The notes beneath the pieces are model-generated. The model did no database searches, was not told where the DNA came from, and saw only the letters and a program-made list of their open reading frames with translations. Of a stretch of 64,000 nucleotides of DNA, positions 10,719-22,101 are shown in pieces (within the stretch, counting starts at the first letter, position 1; every line of letters starts with the position of its first letter). Origin of the DNA: Isochrysis galbana (lineage: Eukaryota; Haptophyta; Isochrysidales; Isochrysidaceae); assembly GCA_018136815.1 (NCBI GenBank), contig CM030931.1, forward strand, positions 8,044,550 to 8,108,549, written 5' to 3'. Both the position numbers and the translations under genes were made by a program.

Positions 10719-13705
10719 CTAGAGGTCATCGAATGCGTCATCGCCGTAGCAAACCTCGTCGTCGTCGCTCTCGGTGTCCTCGGGGAAAGCGTCCTGAATC
10801 ACGAGTGATGAGTGGGGATCATGCGACTTCCTCCGTATCGGATGCATTGTGGTGAAATACACTGAACGTAACCAAATCTCACACCGAATACTCGGGCTGT
10901 GGTGCCGAAGAGCGCGTTGGACCGCGGGAATACTCACGGGCGCCAATTGAAGCGCTTGAGATGGTATGTGTGTGCACAGTTGATGCCTACCTTGGAACGA
11001 AGGAAGGCAAAGGCTGAAGCCATTGCGGTGTCCTTGTCCTTCAAAGGGAACTTGCCAGCGTCCGGATTGGCCTTCACAACTGCAGCTGCAACGAGACCGC
11101 CATCTGAGACGTGCGCGAACGAGGAAAGCAAATGTGAGGGATAGTTTTGACATCATTGGGATATCTTAGCATAGGCGGCAGTGCGGTCAGAGCCGTGGCA
11201 AGGGGTGTGGTGCGCGGGTCGCGCATTCTACATTGGCACCTGGGGAATCAGCTGCAGTCGGCTCGAGTGTGATCTCAGCCCCAACATCCTTGGCCACAGC
11301 GGCAATCCATTCTGCAATCGGCACCTGCGGCCGACAGGGTCACGTTCAAGAAACTCGGACATGCGAGCGTGCTGACACTACTCTTCTGGGAAGCAGATGC
11401 TTCGGCAAGAAAGGCGCCCCCCTTCCCCCCCCCCCCCCCCCCCAGGTCCTCGACGTGTAGAGTTTAGCCCATCACCTTGGCCGCAGTAGCATCGGGCACA
11501 TAGGCAACGATCGCAAGCTGCTGCACTCCGGCCGAAAAGATCATCTTGCCGACACGGCCCGAGCACCCCTTCCGCTCCTCCGACTGGTCCGGGTCCGCCG
11601 GAGCGTTCATTGCTGTCATTGCCGCCTGAAGAAGCTCAACGTCACCTGGGTACAACATTGTTCGACGGGAGCTGACTTGAGGACAATCTACAGGTCGGCT
11701 GATGGGAAGTACTGCTTGTGTTGTGCGGGGAATATGCGCTTGGGAGCAACATTTGATGAGGTGGAGTCGTTTGGAAGTGGCTTGGCACCGATCTTCCAAA
11801 GCCCAAATATCGGATTGGATACGCTCTCACCATCAGGCGACTCGATGGTGGTGCAGAAGAACTCGAGGCCGCCCATATCGGCAGCACCCTCAATCTCAAC
11901 GCCCTTCTTGCCGCCCTCCTTGACAACCTTGGCCACTAACTTGGCACGCTCCTTCTCCTCCTTCGTCATCCCGGCCATCTTTGCGGCCATTGCCGGGTCG
12001 CCGCCCTTTTTCTTCCCGCCCTGGGAGGCCTTCATGTCGCGGAGCACCTGCGGACGGCGGGGAGATAGGGGAGATCAGCGATGCGATGTTGATCCCATTT
12101 CCAGATAGCAGACTGGCGTGAAGAAATCCCATTCACAAGATTTGACTCAAGTAGGCAGGATAAGAGGCCCCTAGATGCGGCCAACCGAAGTTCTCATTCG
12201 ACGCACACCGCATTTGTCCCCCCACCTCGGGCACCCTGGATGATTGTGTGCGGGGCCACATTGTGCACAGCTTACCTCCTCAGTCGGGCCGAAAGTCCCA
12301 CAGAACTGCTTCCCGTTGAAGTGGGTGTACATCGGATTGTTGAAGGAGTATGAGTAGGAGTCCGAGCGGAAGTATGACGCGAGCTTGGGGTCTGCCTTGA
12401 TCTTGGCATGCAGCTCCTTGAGCTTGGGGTAGCTAGCCATGTCAAACGGGATGCCTTGCTCCTCGCACATCGCCATATGATGCTCGATGATTTCAAAAAT
12501 GTGGAAGTCGGACGACTGCGGCTCTGGGCCACACATGTATGGGCCGACGCAGAAGCCCTCAAGCTTCGTGAGGTGTGTCTTGCCGCAGGACTCCATGTGA
12601 GTTTTGAGCGCGTCGGGGAAGTCATCCTTGCTCTTGACCTTAGAGAAGGGGTAGACGATTCCCATAACATCATTACGCAGATCCATCGCCTGATCCATCG
12701 CCTGCGAGAAGGAGGCGTCGCAGTCCGGCGATGAGGGATTGTACAACATGCCTTGGCGGTCGTGATATGCCGGAGTACCATGCCTTGGCGCTCACGATAT
12801 GCCGGAGTACGTCTTCAGCGTCAAGTCATGAGCGCAATCATGAGCGATGCAAAAGCTCGACACTGAATCTCTTGGGGAAATCAACTCCATCCTCTGGAAT
12901 GTGCACCTGATGGTTATGGATGAAGTACTCCTCCTTGTCGATGCCCAGCTTCTTGCCCAGGTAAACGAGAATGGAGTTGGACTGCGTGACGATGAGCTCC
13001 CCGTCGATCAGATAGGGCAGATTCACGAGTGAGTTCTTCTTTGCAAACTCCGGCTTATCGCCACCAAAGTACTTCTCGCGCGCATCCTCGCCGTACGCCC
13101 GATCCTGGTAGTTCTTGCCAGCATAGTAGAACCTGCAGGAGCAGATCGTCGAAGTAAGGTTACTGGGAGCCTGTCCTTGGCATGCGAACTTGCAATGCGC
13201 ATACGAGAGAAATCGCCGTGGTGAGCACGACAGCCAGCAGAGCAAAGATCTATCGCGCCACGGGAGGTGTCCTCTTGCGTTCCGTCTCCATCATCCCACC
13301 TCTTCCTGGTCGCCTCGTGCAACCCCTCCTGTCCCCCTTGAAGTCCGTCTCATGATTACTTGCCCATTCCTCCCCCCTCCCTCATCCTCTCTGCCTTTCG
13401 TCCGTCTCTCTCTCCCTCCCTCTCCCTCCCTCCCTCTCCCTCCCTCTCCCTCCCTCCCTCTCCCTCTCTCTCTCGCCCCCCCTCTCCCTCTCCCTCTCCC
13501 TCTCCCTCCCGCTCCCTCTCGCTCCCCCCCTCTCACTCGCTTGCTCCTTGCTCTCCTCTTGCCTGCCCCACCCTTGCCTGCCTGCTCAACGTGCCCTCCT
13601 ATCCCTCCTTGGGCTCATCTCGTGTCCGACGCACATCATGCGGCATGGCGCCGCGAGTCCACGGATCTTCCAGTAGGCGAGGATGGGCACGTCGGTCTGA
13701 GCCAT
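10719..13705 (-). CDS. Mu-like glutathione S-transferase with long C-terminal extension (8 exons)
   Basis: Exons by frame and GT/AG sites: 13635-13705, 12907-13132, 12276-12701, 11831-12047, 11476-11645, 11240-11324, 10991-11103, 10719-10793. Total 1383 nt, 460 residues, no phase conflict. Residues 1-241 are a GST: AYWKIRGLAAP near the N-terminus with candidate Tyr11, NLPYLIDGE and TQSNSILVYLG for the glutathione site, then a helical domain with QAMDLRNDVMG. Known GSTs of this class are about 220 residues. Residues 242-460 begin exactly at the phase-0 exon 3/4 junction. They comprise a Lys-rich helix, GGLEFFCTTIESPDGD, KMIFSAGVQQLAIVAYVP, FPLKDKDTAMASAFAFLRSK and an acidic tail ending FDDL. 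I do not recognise this part. The exon 2/3 acceptor at 12702 is the least certain junction; a 32-bp tandem duplication (12748-12811) lies in that intron. Confidence 0.85.
13401..13530. repeat. CT-rich tract in GST intron 1
   Basis: Imperfect CTCCC/CTCTCC repeats inside the 502-base first intron of the GST gene; on the coding strand it reads as GA-rich. Confidence 0.9.
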
Positions 13706-13815
13706 CTCAAGGAGAGAGAGGAGAGAGAGAGAAGAAGGCTCGTAGGGGACACAGAGAGAGAAGAAAAAGGAGAAGTGTGAGGAGAGAGAGAAGAAGAAGA
13801 AGAAAGGGGGTAGGG

Positions 13816-13876
<61 letters not shown>

Positions 13877-14572
13877 AGAGAGAGAGAGGAAGGGAGAGAG
13901 AGGGGAGGGGACGAGGGAGATAGCCGTGGGATCCGACCATCGTCGGAGGAGAGAGAGAAAGAGATCTTTTGCCCTCTCCCACATGTGGGAGAGATAAATA
14001 TGGGGAACGTGAGAGAGAGACAGGGGACGGAGGGGGGAGAATGGGGGATGTGGGGGGCGTGGGGGGAGGGAGAGAAGAGAGAGTGCCGGCGATGCGAGGT
14101 GTTTTTCTCTCGAAAAGACGGAAAGATCCACTGGGGAAGGAAAGGAGTAGAGCAAGAAGAAGAGAAGAAATGATGGGGAAAAGGGGGGAGCGAGCAACGG
14201 TGGGGAAGGAAGACCTCTCGCCCTCACCTCCGCAAGGATTCCACTGAAACGGGGGGGTTCCTTCTAGTGGGAGAAATCTCGTCTAGCCTGAGATCTTGCG
14301 GCAGTCGACGAGGAAGAGAGAGAGAGAGGATGTTCGAAGAGAGAGAGAGAGAGAGAGAATCTTCCGACGGAGACGAGGACGGCACCACGGGGGACGAGGC
14401 CCCCACAAGGCGAGAGAGAGGCTCGAAGAGAGAAGAAACACACCAGAAAAGGAGGAATAAACTAAAGACGGCTCGGTTGAGGGTGGGGAGGTGAAGGCCC
14501 GCGGCACGTCGACGTCTAATCCAGGTCTACAGTAGTATGTATCAAGATGCTCAGGGCGGTCGAACGCCATGG
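13706..14572. repeat. GA-rich region upstream of the GST gene
   Basis: A (GA)n run at 13822-13874 is flanked by purine-rich DNA to about 14460. On the GST coding strand this is a CT-rich 5' leader or promoter. The 213-codon Ser/Leu frame through it is a composition artefact. Confidence 0.85.
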
Positions 14573-14755
14573 TCACCTCAACAAGTGTAAAAATGGAAAA
14601 GTCAGGAGTGTGAATAGAGGAAAGACACCAAAGTAAAGCGGTACATAGAAAGAAAGAAAGAAACCCCGGAACACACCCATCTGCTAGCACAAATTCGGGG
14701 CCCTTTGGGTCCCCTCAGACCCCCTGCCCGGGAGCCCCCACAACGAAGCGTAACA
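14573..14755 (+). repeat. Dispersed repeat F, copy 1
   Basis: Shares AGTGTAAAAATGGAAAA, ACACCAAAGTAAAGCGG, GAAACCCCGG and CCCCCACAACGAAGCGTAAC in order with 23930-24430. The second copy has about 250 bases more between the last two words. Confidence 0.65.
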
Positions 14756-16389
14756 CAGAAATCAGCCCGGTCACTCACTAGGGGGGTGCGGAAGGCACCA
14801 TCGGTAATGGGCAAACGAGGACCTAAATAAGCTCCCTATAGGTTCTAGTATGAGAGATCAGCAAAAAAATCCGGGGTCCTCCGTCAAAATTTTCGAAAAA
14901 TACTCAATTCTCAATTTCAGGCCTCCGACGGCCGCGCGGAAATACGAAATACAGCATTTCGGGTCCTCTCCGGTGTAAGTTTATCGACGATCGACGGCCT
15001 TCACGCGCGCCTCTCGAGCAGCGCATTACGCATTACGAAGCCATGGTCATCACCAGTCACCAGTCACTGACGAATTGGAATGGCCCATAGGGCCTGAGGG
15101 CAATGATGAAGGGGCCAAGCCGGCGGCAGGCGCGGCTGAGGGAACGACTTCGGAGGTGCTGACGGGCTGAAGCCCGTCAGCAGAGGAACGGCGGGCAGGC
15201 GGGCGTGGGCGAGGGCGAGGACGGCGGCGAAAGCGACATCGAGCGGGCGCCGAGAGGCGAGGGCGAGTGAGAGGAGGGCTGTGTTGGCAGGGGCGGGCGA
15301 GGGAAGGAGGGGTTGTAGGGTTTGAGTGTTAGACGAGCTAGCCACCCACTGAGCACTAACTAAGCCTCCGTCCTCCGACGACCACTCCTTCCGCGGGAGT
15401 GTTCACCATCGGCCATCGGTCCTCCTCGCCCCGAGTGCCTGAGTCATTTGGAATCTCCGGTCACGTCCAGAATTCCAACCACACCCAAGCCCCGTTTCAC
15501 GAGCCACCGCGTACCGAGTCCAAACACAAGCTGACGCCGAAGCCCTTGGCGACTGCCACTGTGTCCTTGTCCGAGCCACCGTTCCGAGTCTCGCTGCAGC
15601 CGGCCTGCCACTCCAGCAGGCTGCACGCCGCCGAGACGATCCCTTCCGTTTCCGTTCCGAGTCCGAGTCCAATCGCACAAGACAGTGCATCCCGAGCCCT
15701 CGAAATCAAGCCCGTCACCGAGTCCGAGATTACGGCCGCACCGAGCCAACCCCAACCGGTGTTGGCCACCATGTCCCTATCGTCATCACAAGCTTCCGCT
15801 TCGTCCTCATCGACGGCTGCGACGCCAGGGGGCTTCACCTTTGGGCCGGCCCCGTCCGTTCCCATTTATTTCGAAAGTGAGCCCTGTTTTCAGTGTCCAG
15901 CACGCCAAAAACGACGAGTCCGAGTCCGAGTGTCCGAGTACAAATCAACGCCGCCGCGGAGTCCGCGGTCGACCACCGGCGTTCCCACGCCACCCCATCA
16001 ACCGAGAGCCATGGAGATGGAGGAACTGGCACAGCCGTCTCCTAGCCCCTCTCAAGTCGCCGAGTCTTCCGAGTTCGAGTCTGAGTCAACCGTAATTTCA
16101 GCGGTCCATCCACCCGCTAGCCCGAGCCAAGTCCTCCGAAGAATGCTTCGCATTGCAGAACCTCTTCGGCGCACCACCCACGCCATACCACGCCAGCCGC
16201 TGCCGCAGAGCCACCACCCTGGCCTCAGCCTTCCCCGCAGCCGGCTTCTACGACGGTCACGTCCCTTCTTTCGCCGGCGCCGACCCCGCCGACGACAGAT
16301 TGCAACGAAGTCGATGCCTGGCCCGATTACTCTTCCGACGTGACCATGGAGAGTGACCACAACTCCCCTGCCCCTACTTATGGGGCCGC
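14756..16389. other. Repeat-like region, no supported gene
   Basis: 15055-15110 is the reverse complement of 41780-41845 (GAATTGGAATGGCCCATAGGGCC). From 15420 to 16130 the word CGAGTCC recurs many times, producing Ser/Pro-rich frames in several registers, the longest 314 codons at 15399-16343. It could be degenerate coding sequence of a mobile element, but no domain is visible. Confidence 0.45.
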
Positions 16390-16392
16390 CAC

Positions 16393-16530
16393 TTTCGGCC
16401 ACCAAGCGTTGCGATGGCTCCATACCATGCGCGACACGGTGCAAGGAGGTCCAGCTTCCCGCTTGATGCGTTGGAACCTCAAACTCTCCGAATACCGCTT
16501 CACTGTCGAGCACAACCCCGGGGCTAATCA
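16393..16530 (+). mobile_element. Ty3/gypsy LTR-retrotransposon fossil, RNase H fragment
   Basis: The plus-strand translation resembles the RNase H region that follows reverse transcriptase in Ty3/gypsy elements (HQALRWLHTMRD and EYRFTVEHNPGANHKD). Only this piece of the polyprotein is present. It abuts an inverted copy of repeat C, so one element was probably inserted into or joined to the other. Broken; age not determinable from one fragment. Confidence 0.75.
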
Positions 16531-16544
16531 CAAAGACCAGCCCC

Positions 16545-17145
16545 AGCCTCCACTGCCCCCTGAGCCTGAGCTGCCCTTGCATGCGCCCTTGCTGGCCCCC
16601 TGGGAGCCCCCAAAGGGGGCCCCTGAGAGCAGGCGAGCAAGGACGCCGATAGGTGAGAGTGGAGAGAGGGAGGGAGAGGGGGGTTTGCACCCCCCCCCGA
16701 TGGAGTGCAGTGAGAAATGGAAATGGGCCCCGTTAGCGTTAGCAAACGGGTGAGGGGCGGCTGGCGACAGGAAGGAGACGAGAAGGAAGTGGCTCAAGGG
16801 CGAGGAGAGTATCCCAGGTGGTGCAAGCTACTCGAGTCGCAGTCATTTATTTCTCGAGGGGCGCGAGCTGGTAAGGGCCGTTCTTCTTGGTTTTAGAGAG
16901 TTGCTCCCCCCCCCCCCGGTGCTTTTTCCTGGTGAGTAGGCCGACGTAGGTCGGTTCGCCTTACTGGGTGTCCCCTCATTTAAGTTGTGGGGGGTTAGAA
17001 TGGGAGCCGGGGGCCGGGGGTCTGCGGGTCTGCGAGGGGGGAGATGTGGAGGGGTGCATATGTGTATGTATCTGTGGCAGCAGCATGCGCAGAGGCGTAC
17101 GGGCAGGTGCGCTGAGGGTTGTCGTGTTAGTACCGGGCTAGTAAT
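16545..17145 (-). repeat. Dispersed repeat C, inverted copy, right part truncated
   Basis: Reverse complement of the left two-thirds of 30146-31075, ending with GTAATGCTCAG at 17143. It contains the C-run next to GCACCGG and the conserved hairpin word CGTTTGCTAACGC. The right-hand (B) part is missing where the retrotransposon fragment begins. Confidence 0.8.
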
Positions 17146-17369
17146 GCTCAGTTATATTATTATTACTAATATTACACTAACCTTATCAGGCCGATGTCGA
17201 GCGTCTAATATCGGGTATCGGGTTGGCGAAACCTAATGACCTGATACCAGACGCCGTCCCATCACTGGTTCCCAAGTGGTCATGTGTGCTTGTGGCTCGC
17301 CAGGTCTGTGCAAGGCTAGTGGGAGTAGCGGCTCTCTGAATAGATATAGTAGACAATAGCGGCCTTTTG
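17146..17369. repeat. Repeat J (ACCTGATAYC words)
   Basis: Around 17180-17255 the words AATATCGGGTATCGG and CGAAACCTAATGACCTGATAC recur in similar order at 20880-20975 (CGAAACCTGACGACCTGATAC). Function unknown. Confidence 0.5.
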
Positions 17370-18521
17370 CTATTGGCAATCAACACGCCAGGTGAGATGG
17401 AGCGGCGCATGGCGGTGCACGCGTATGATGGCCCTTGCTATTCCACCAAAGCTTGACAGATCCCTTGTCTCCCTCAGACATGCGTGTTCAAGACTGAAAA
17501 TTGGTGAAGGTGAAAGCTCGCCTCGCGAGTCAGCTATGGCATCTCCTATGGTAGCATTCGGAGCACTGCTGCCGCCGTCGAGTGCGATTGGCGCCCGGGG
17601 GCTACGAAAAAGTCGTATTTTCACGCCCGCAGGTGCCGCCAAATGCGACATTTGAATTGGAGTCGAACCCGTGAGGACGTGGGCGTAGAGGGTGAGATTG
17701 GTCATACTAATGGCATCGTCGTATTCGACCATTGCGCTAACGGCGCCGTTCACTCTTTCCCGGCTTTCCCCGCCCTTGGTACGATGCACGAAAACACGTG
17801 CACATTCACTCCGGAGAATGCAGCGCGGCGACCATGCCCGAGTTGGAAGACCGTCGAGAGCAACATCAGCTATCCCAGGGCGAGTACCAACATCTAGACC
17901 CATCCGGCGAAGAGGTTGTAGGTGCGGGCACTCCGCCTCTCTCACAGCGACCAAAACCGAAAGCGAACAGCCATCGCGGCTCACAGCGACTGAGCAGGTG
18001 GACAAATACGTACCCGCGTTTACAGCCTTATCCTTTCCGCTAGACTCTCCATCTTGAGTAGTCGCCCACTTTTCAGGACCCTCATCAGCATCGATCGCAC
18101 TCGTCGCGGCATCGCACGGCCCGCAGCTCAGCTGTACAATAGCTGAATGACCGCCAAGGAGACGCCCGGGAGTTCGGCTCCCTTTTTGAGAGCTAGAAGA
18201 CACGGAGCGGCATTCGCCCCCAACAAATCTTTGGACGAAAGTTGGACGACCATTCCCGGAAGCCCTATTCCCGAGGGCGCGTCCAGCATCGACAGCCACG
18301 TCGACAAGCTGATCCCCAAACCTCACGAACGTCCCGCTCTCTGTTGCTTTATAAGCCACACGATGGCCGATCCACATGTCGAGCATTGCACCCGATGAAT
18401 TCGAGCTCACACGTAGGCGTCGTAGCATGAGTGACGATAGGTCATAGTAGTTAACACCAAAGGTGACCACCTGCGAAGCGAGACGCAAGCAAGGGCACAT
18501 CATCGTCCAGCGTGGCCACAT
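17370..18521 (-). CDS. Hypothetical ORF, 383 codons, unrecognised
   Basis: A single uninterrupted frame ending 19 bases downstream of the fringe-like gene on the same strand. The translation has no signal peptide or membrane segment. It contains YYDLSSLMLRRL, MWIGHRVAYK and FVRFGDQLVDVAVDAGRALG near its N-terminus, which read like protein. The remainder is Ser/Arg-rich with no repeats. It could be a genuine gene, a retroelement-derived frame or an antisense open frame; short plus-strand frames overlap it. I assign no function. Confidence 0.35.
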   Translation of the reverse strand: MWPRWTMMCPCLRLASQVVTFGVNYYDLSSLMLRRLRVSSNSSGAMLDMWIGHRVAYKATESGTFVRFGDQLVDVAVDAGRALGNRASGNGRPTFVQRFVGGECRSVSSSSQKGSRTPGRLLGGHSAIVQLSCGPCDAATSAIDADEGPEKWATTQDGESSGKDKAVNAGTYLSTCSVAVSRDGCSLSVLVAVREAECPHLQPLRRMGLDVGTRPGIADVALDGLPTRAWSPRCILRSECARVFVHRTKGGESRERVNGAVSAMVEYDDAISMTNLTLYAHVLTGSTPIQMSHLAAPAGVKIRLFRSPRAPIALDGGSSAPNATIGDAIADSRGELSPSPIFSLEHACLRETRDLSSFGGIARAIIRVHRHAPLHLTWRVDCQ

Positions 18522-18540
18522 ATGGGATGCTAGCGTGATG

Positions 18541-20390
18541 TTAGGACAGGCGGGACTGGGCGCTCATCGACGCGGACAGACAGTGACGCTGATTGACCAC
18601 GTCCCCGGTGCCCGCTGCAACCGAGGTGCAGATGGGTGCCCTTTGGCTGGCGACGCTTTCCTGCATTTTCTCCAGTTTTGCCATCCAATCTCCATCCACG
18701 TGATGAAAAGTCACAGGGGGCAAAGTCAAGGAGATAGGCGCAGAAAAAGCCATTGGTTTTGAACGATCAATAATACTCGCTGGGCCCTCGGAGTGAAACG
18801 TACGCAACCATTGGACCTATTCACAGACGTGCAAACGTAGAGGAAAGATAGGAGTGCGAGTGTACTTAGTCGCATCAATCATGAAGCTGGCACCGAAGCA
18901 AGAAAGAATAATTTTCGTCATGCTTTTACCCAGCGTGCCCGGAGCTGTGATATGCACCTTGATCCCTGCGTCTAATAAGCACTGCGCTAGGCGGACATCG
19001 CCAGGCCAGTTCCACGTGTACTCCACCTCACATTTTGCAAGAAACGGCAAGACCTGTTGCATAGCACCACGAGAGAGTGCGACGCCAGCTCCGCCTGCGT
19101 GTAGACATGAGTGAATTCATGCATGTGCGGCATGCGCCATGCAGTGCAGTGCAAGTTGAAGTATAAGCAGAAGCTATGTGCAAAGGGAAGCAATGACTAG
19201 AAGCAACCTCCGAGCTCAATACCCCTCACACCGTTGGCAAAGAGAGGCTGTCTCTCGCCCTCAATGACGCCTTCTAGGTGGGGTGAAGCGATGAATACGT
19301 AACCCAGATAGTGCGGCCGATCAGGGTCGTACCTGAGAAGGGTCACCGAGGGGAGGACAATGGAACCAACGCAGGAAGAGATGACTGTATACAGGAGTGG
19401 ACGGCAACGTTGCAGCGTGTTTATCGGAGACCTCGAGTGATTGAGCGAGGCCACTACCGCCATCTCTCGCCTACCCCTATTGTTGGCGTGGTTAGCACTC
19501 GATGCTGGGTTGGAGGCCCATCTGAGCCCCGACTCGCCCTTGCATTATTCACACCTTGAGAGCGTTCTCTCCAGCTGAGATGTCACAACGTATGAATCAT
19601 CGTCCGCCACAAATGCCCATTTGGGCGTAGGCTCTGAACGAGCGGCGAAAGCTGCCTGGGCCTTGACCGTGAAAAATTGCTCGGCGAGAGAGCGCACGAT
19701 CCGCACAGCGCGCCAATTTCCGCCTGCGAAGATACGCTCACGCTCCGACGGCTGGAACTCATGGCGGATGACTGGAGCATCCAAGTCACGGACTGCATGC
19801 TCAGTCAAATCAACTGTAGAGACAGACGCGTCACGAGACCGCGGGAATGGCTCGTCTAAGAAGAATAAAACGCGGCGGACGCGACGGAGCCAGCTCGAGC
19901 GGAGCGCGAACACTCGAGTTGACAGGTATCGATCGCACGTCATCACGCCGAAGATGACGTCACTGATGCGGACTGGAAAACGGCCCGCTATAGGCACCTC
20001 TAGCTGCACCGCTTCCCGCCAGCCCTCGGCTGCCGCATTACCGTCGCTCCAGTCGACGAGCTCCTCGAGCCCGATGTTGGTGTGGTACGCTGCCAGTTGC
20101 GCGGCCAGGTCCTCTTTCCAATCCTTTGCAGCCTCAGCGCCCTCAGTAGTCTGGACGCTCTCCTCATGAGCGCCAGCGGGCCGACGCCGAGGCCCCGGCA
20201 CAAGCATGCCGAGGCAGACAGCGAGGAGGAGAAGGGATAAGAGAAGGAGGAGTGCACCAAAGTGCACGAGCGGCACACTCACGCGCCGCACCCTCGCAAG
20301 CCTCAGCCGGTCGAGCGTCGAGCGGGAAGGCTTGGCGGCCTCGTCGGACGGCATCGACGGCCGCTGCCGCCGTCCACGCCAGGCCGCCAA
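18541..20390 (-). CDS. Fringe-like glycosyltransferase (GT31), type II membrane protein, 4 exons
   Basis: Exons 19555-20390, 19208-19332, 18958-19094 and 18541-18816 keep frame (phases 2, 1, 0) and give 457 residues. One membrane anchor (VHFGALLLLLSLLLLAVCLG, about residues 42-61) follows a basic cytosolic tail, as in Golgi glycosyltransferases. The lumenal domain has FGVMTCDRYLSTRV, the metal/sugar-nucleotide DDD motif in WAFVADDDSYV (Asp263-265), GGAGVALSR across exons 2/3, EYTWNWPGDVRLAQCLLDAG and the family C-terminal FHSEGP and TFHH motifs. Fringe-type enzymes transfer GlcNAc, Gal or Glc in beta-1,3 linkage; the substrate here cannot be told. The stop at 18541 assumes exon 4 is last. Confidence 0.86.
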
Positions 20391-21550
20391 GACGAGAGAG
20401 AGATAATTGTGGGAATAGAGCCGGTCTCTTCCTTTCTCCCTCTCTTTGCTCCCTCTCCGCTCTCACCTGCGCGGCGCCTCGCTTGCTTGCGCGATGCCCT
20501 GCGTCCACACAGAGAGTCGTGCCCTCCTCCCTCCTCCTCTCGCTTGGCGCGGCCGCCCGCCGACTCCTTCACTGCCCCCTTGCTGCCTCAGTCGATGCCG
20601 TCCTTATGGGCCGCCCTCTCTTCCTCGCAAGCAACCGTCTCCCCTTCTCCCCTCCTCGATCCACTCGTCCTCACGCCGAGTCCGGTTGCCTGCTCGCCTT
20701 CGCGGACTGGGGGGCCCATTTTTTTTTACCCACCCCTCCATGGCGACCCAACACAGAGGCTAGATCAGCGTCTGGGGATAGCATTAATAATTAATCATCA
20801 AGCTGATCAGCAAAATGCAGAAGTATAAGTAAGCTATTCTTTTGATAATCACTACTATACCTATAATATCGCGTAACGACCTGATATTATCTGATATTAG
20901 GCTGAGAATAGGACCTGATATCATGCTAAGGGAGCCGAAACCTGACGACCTGATACCTGACGGACTAACGGAGCATCTATGGTTAGAATTAGAATGAGAA
21001 AACTACTGCTTGTCATCGAACCAAGGCGGAGCTTTCATGCCTACGTGGTTGCTCGGGTTTCCCCACTGCCATGACGGCCGCCTCCCTCTCGTGGCCCAAC
21101 AATGGGCACCAATGCAGATGTCATGCAAGGTGCCAAGGGCCAACGTGTTAGTGCGCAACCCTTGACTAGCCCTAGGTACGAATAAAGTACCAAAAGAGGC
21201 GTGCTGTCGCGTCAGTGCATGTACATTCGCATGCAAGACGGCCACCAACGTCAGGGTCGTATAGAGACCCAAGCACGTGAGACGAGGGGCACTGCCGCTG
21301 GGCGAGGGGCTAGAGGGGGGCAAGGGGTGCACACCCTAGGTAGTCAGTATGCGGCTCAACTACGGTCGACTTGGGCGTCCATCGTCCATCCATGTCCACT
21401 CTCATGTATGGCGAACAAGACAGACCGGGCTGAAGAAGCGCTACCAAGATCCTTGCATGAAGTTCGGAGACGGATCGAACGCACTTGTTTTGCCATAGAG
21501 CGTTTACGAATAAATTCTGACTTTGGCTCATCAGCATCAATTTGCAGAGA
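20391..21550. other. Intergenic region, no supported gene
   Basis: 20391-20760 is C/T-rich leader or promoter sequence of the fringe-like gene on its antisense side. 20880-20975 is a copy of repeat J. The rest shows only short overlapping frames. Confidence 0.45.
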
Positions 21551-21838
21551 GTGCGCGTATTTACATGGACCAGATGGTGCGTGGTGATGTGATGCAGATC
21601 GCATGCGGCATGCCCGAATCTGAAGCCTTGCTAACTCGAGGTCGGTCGTGCAGTGGCCACGACCTCAGTGCGAATGGTCACGAGCGGACTAGGATCAATT
21701 CGCATAGAGTGCGCGTTTACATGGACCAGATGGTGCGTGGTGATGCAGATCGCACGCGGCATGCCCGAATGTGAAGCCTTGGTGACTCGAGGTCGGTCGT
21801 GCAGTCGCCACGACCTCGGTACGAATGGCCGCGAGCGG
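21551..21838 (+). repeat. Tandem duplication, unit about 130-158 bp
   Basis: Two adjacent copies begin with GAGTGCGCGT. Both contain ACATGGACCAGATGGTGCGT, GAGGTCGGTCGTGCAGT and CCACGACCTC. The second copy is shorter by about 28 bases. 21839-22101 has no gene. Confidence 0.85.
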
Positions 21839-22101
21839 TAGTGAGTGCGTAATGATTAGCGAAGCGGGGGTTTGATTGCTAGTACCACTGGCAGGCTTTG
21901 CCGCCACAACAGCGGAAAGCCGGGCGGTTAGTTGTAGGTGTTGCTCAGTAGGAGTTGCAAGTGGGAACCTTTCCCGTGCTATCCGTATGCCCGCTATTCT
22001 AGCGATACATGCACAGGGGACTTGGCCACAAGATCGGAACTAAGGCCGATGGGCCGAAGTATTGGCGAGGGCCAGCCAACCCTACAGGGATGCCTTGTCA
22101 A

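Noticed and set aside
15399-16343. 314-codon Ser/Pro frame
   Set aside because: Driven by repeated CGAGTCC words with competing frames on both strands. No domain, so not called as a gene.
17640-17700. GTCGAACCC word considered as part of a tRNA T-arm
   Set aside because: No matching acceptor, D-arm or anticodon stems could be folded around it on either strand. No other tRNA or rRNA was recognised.
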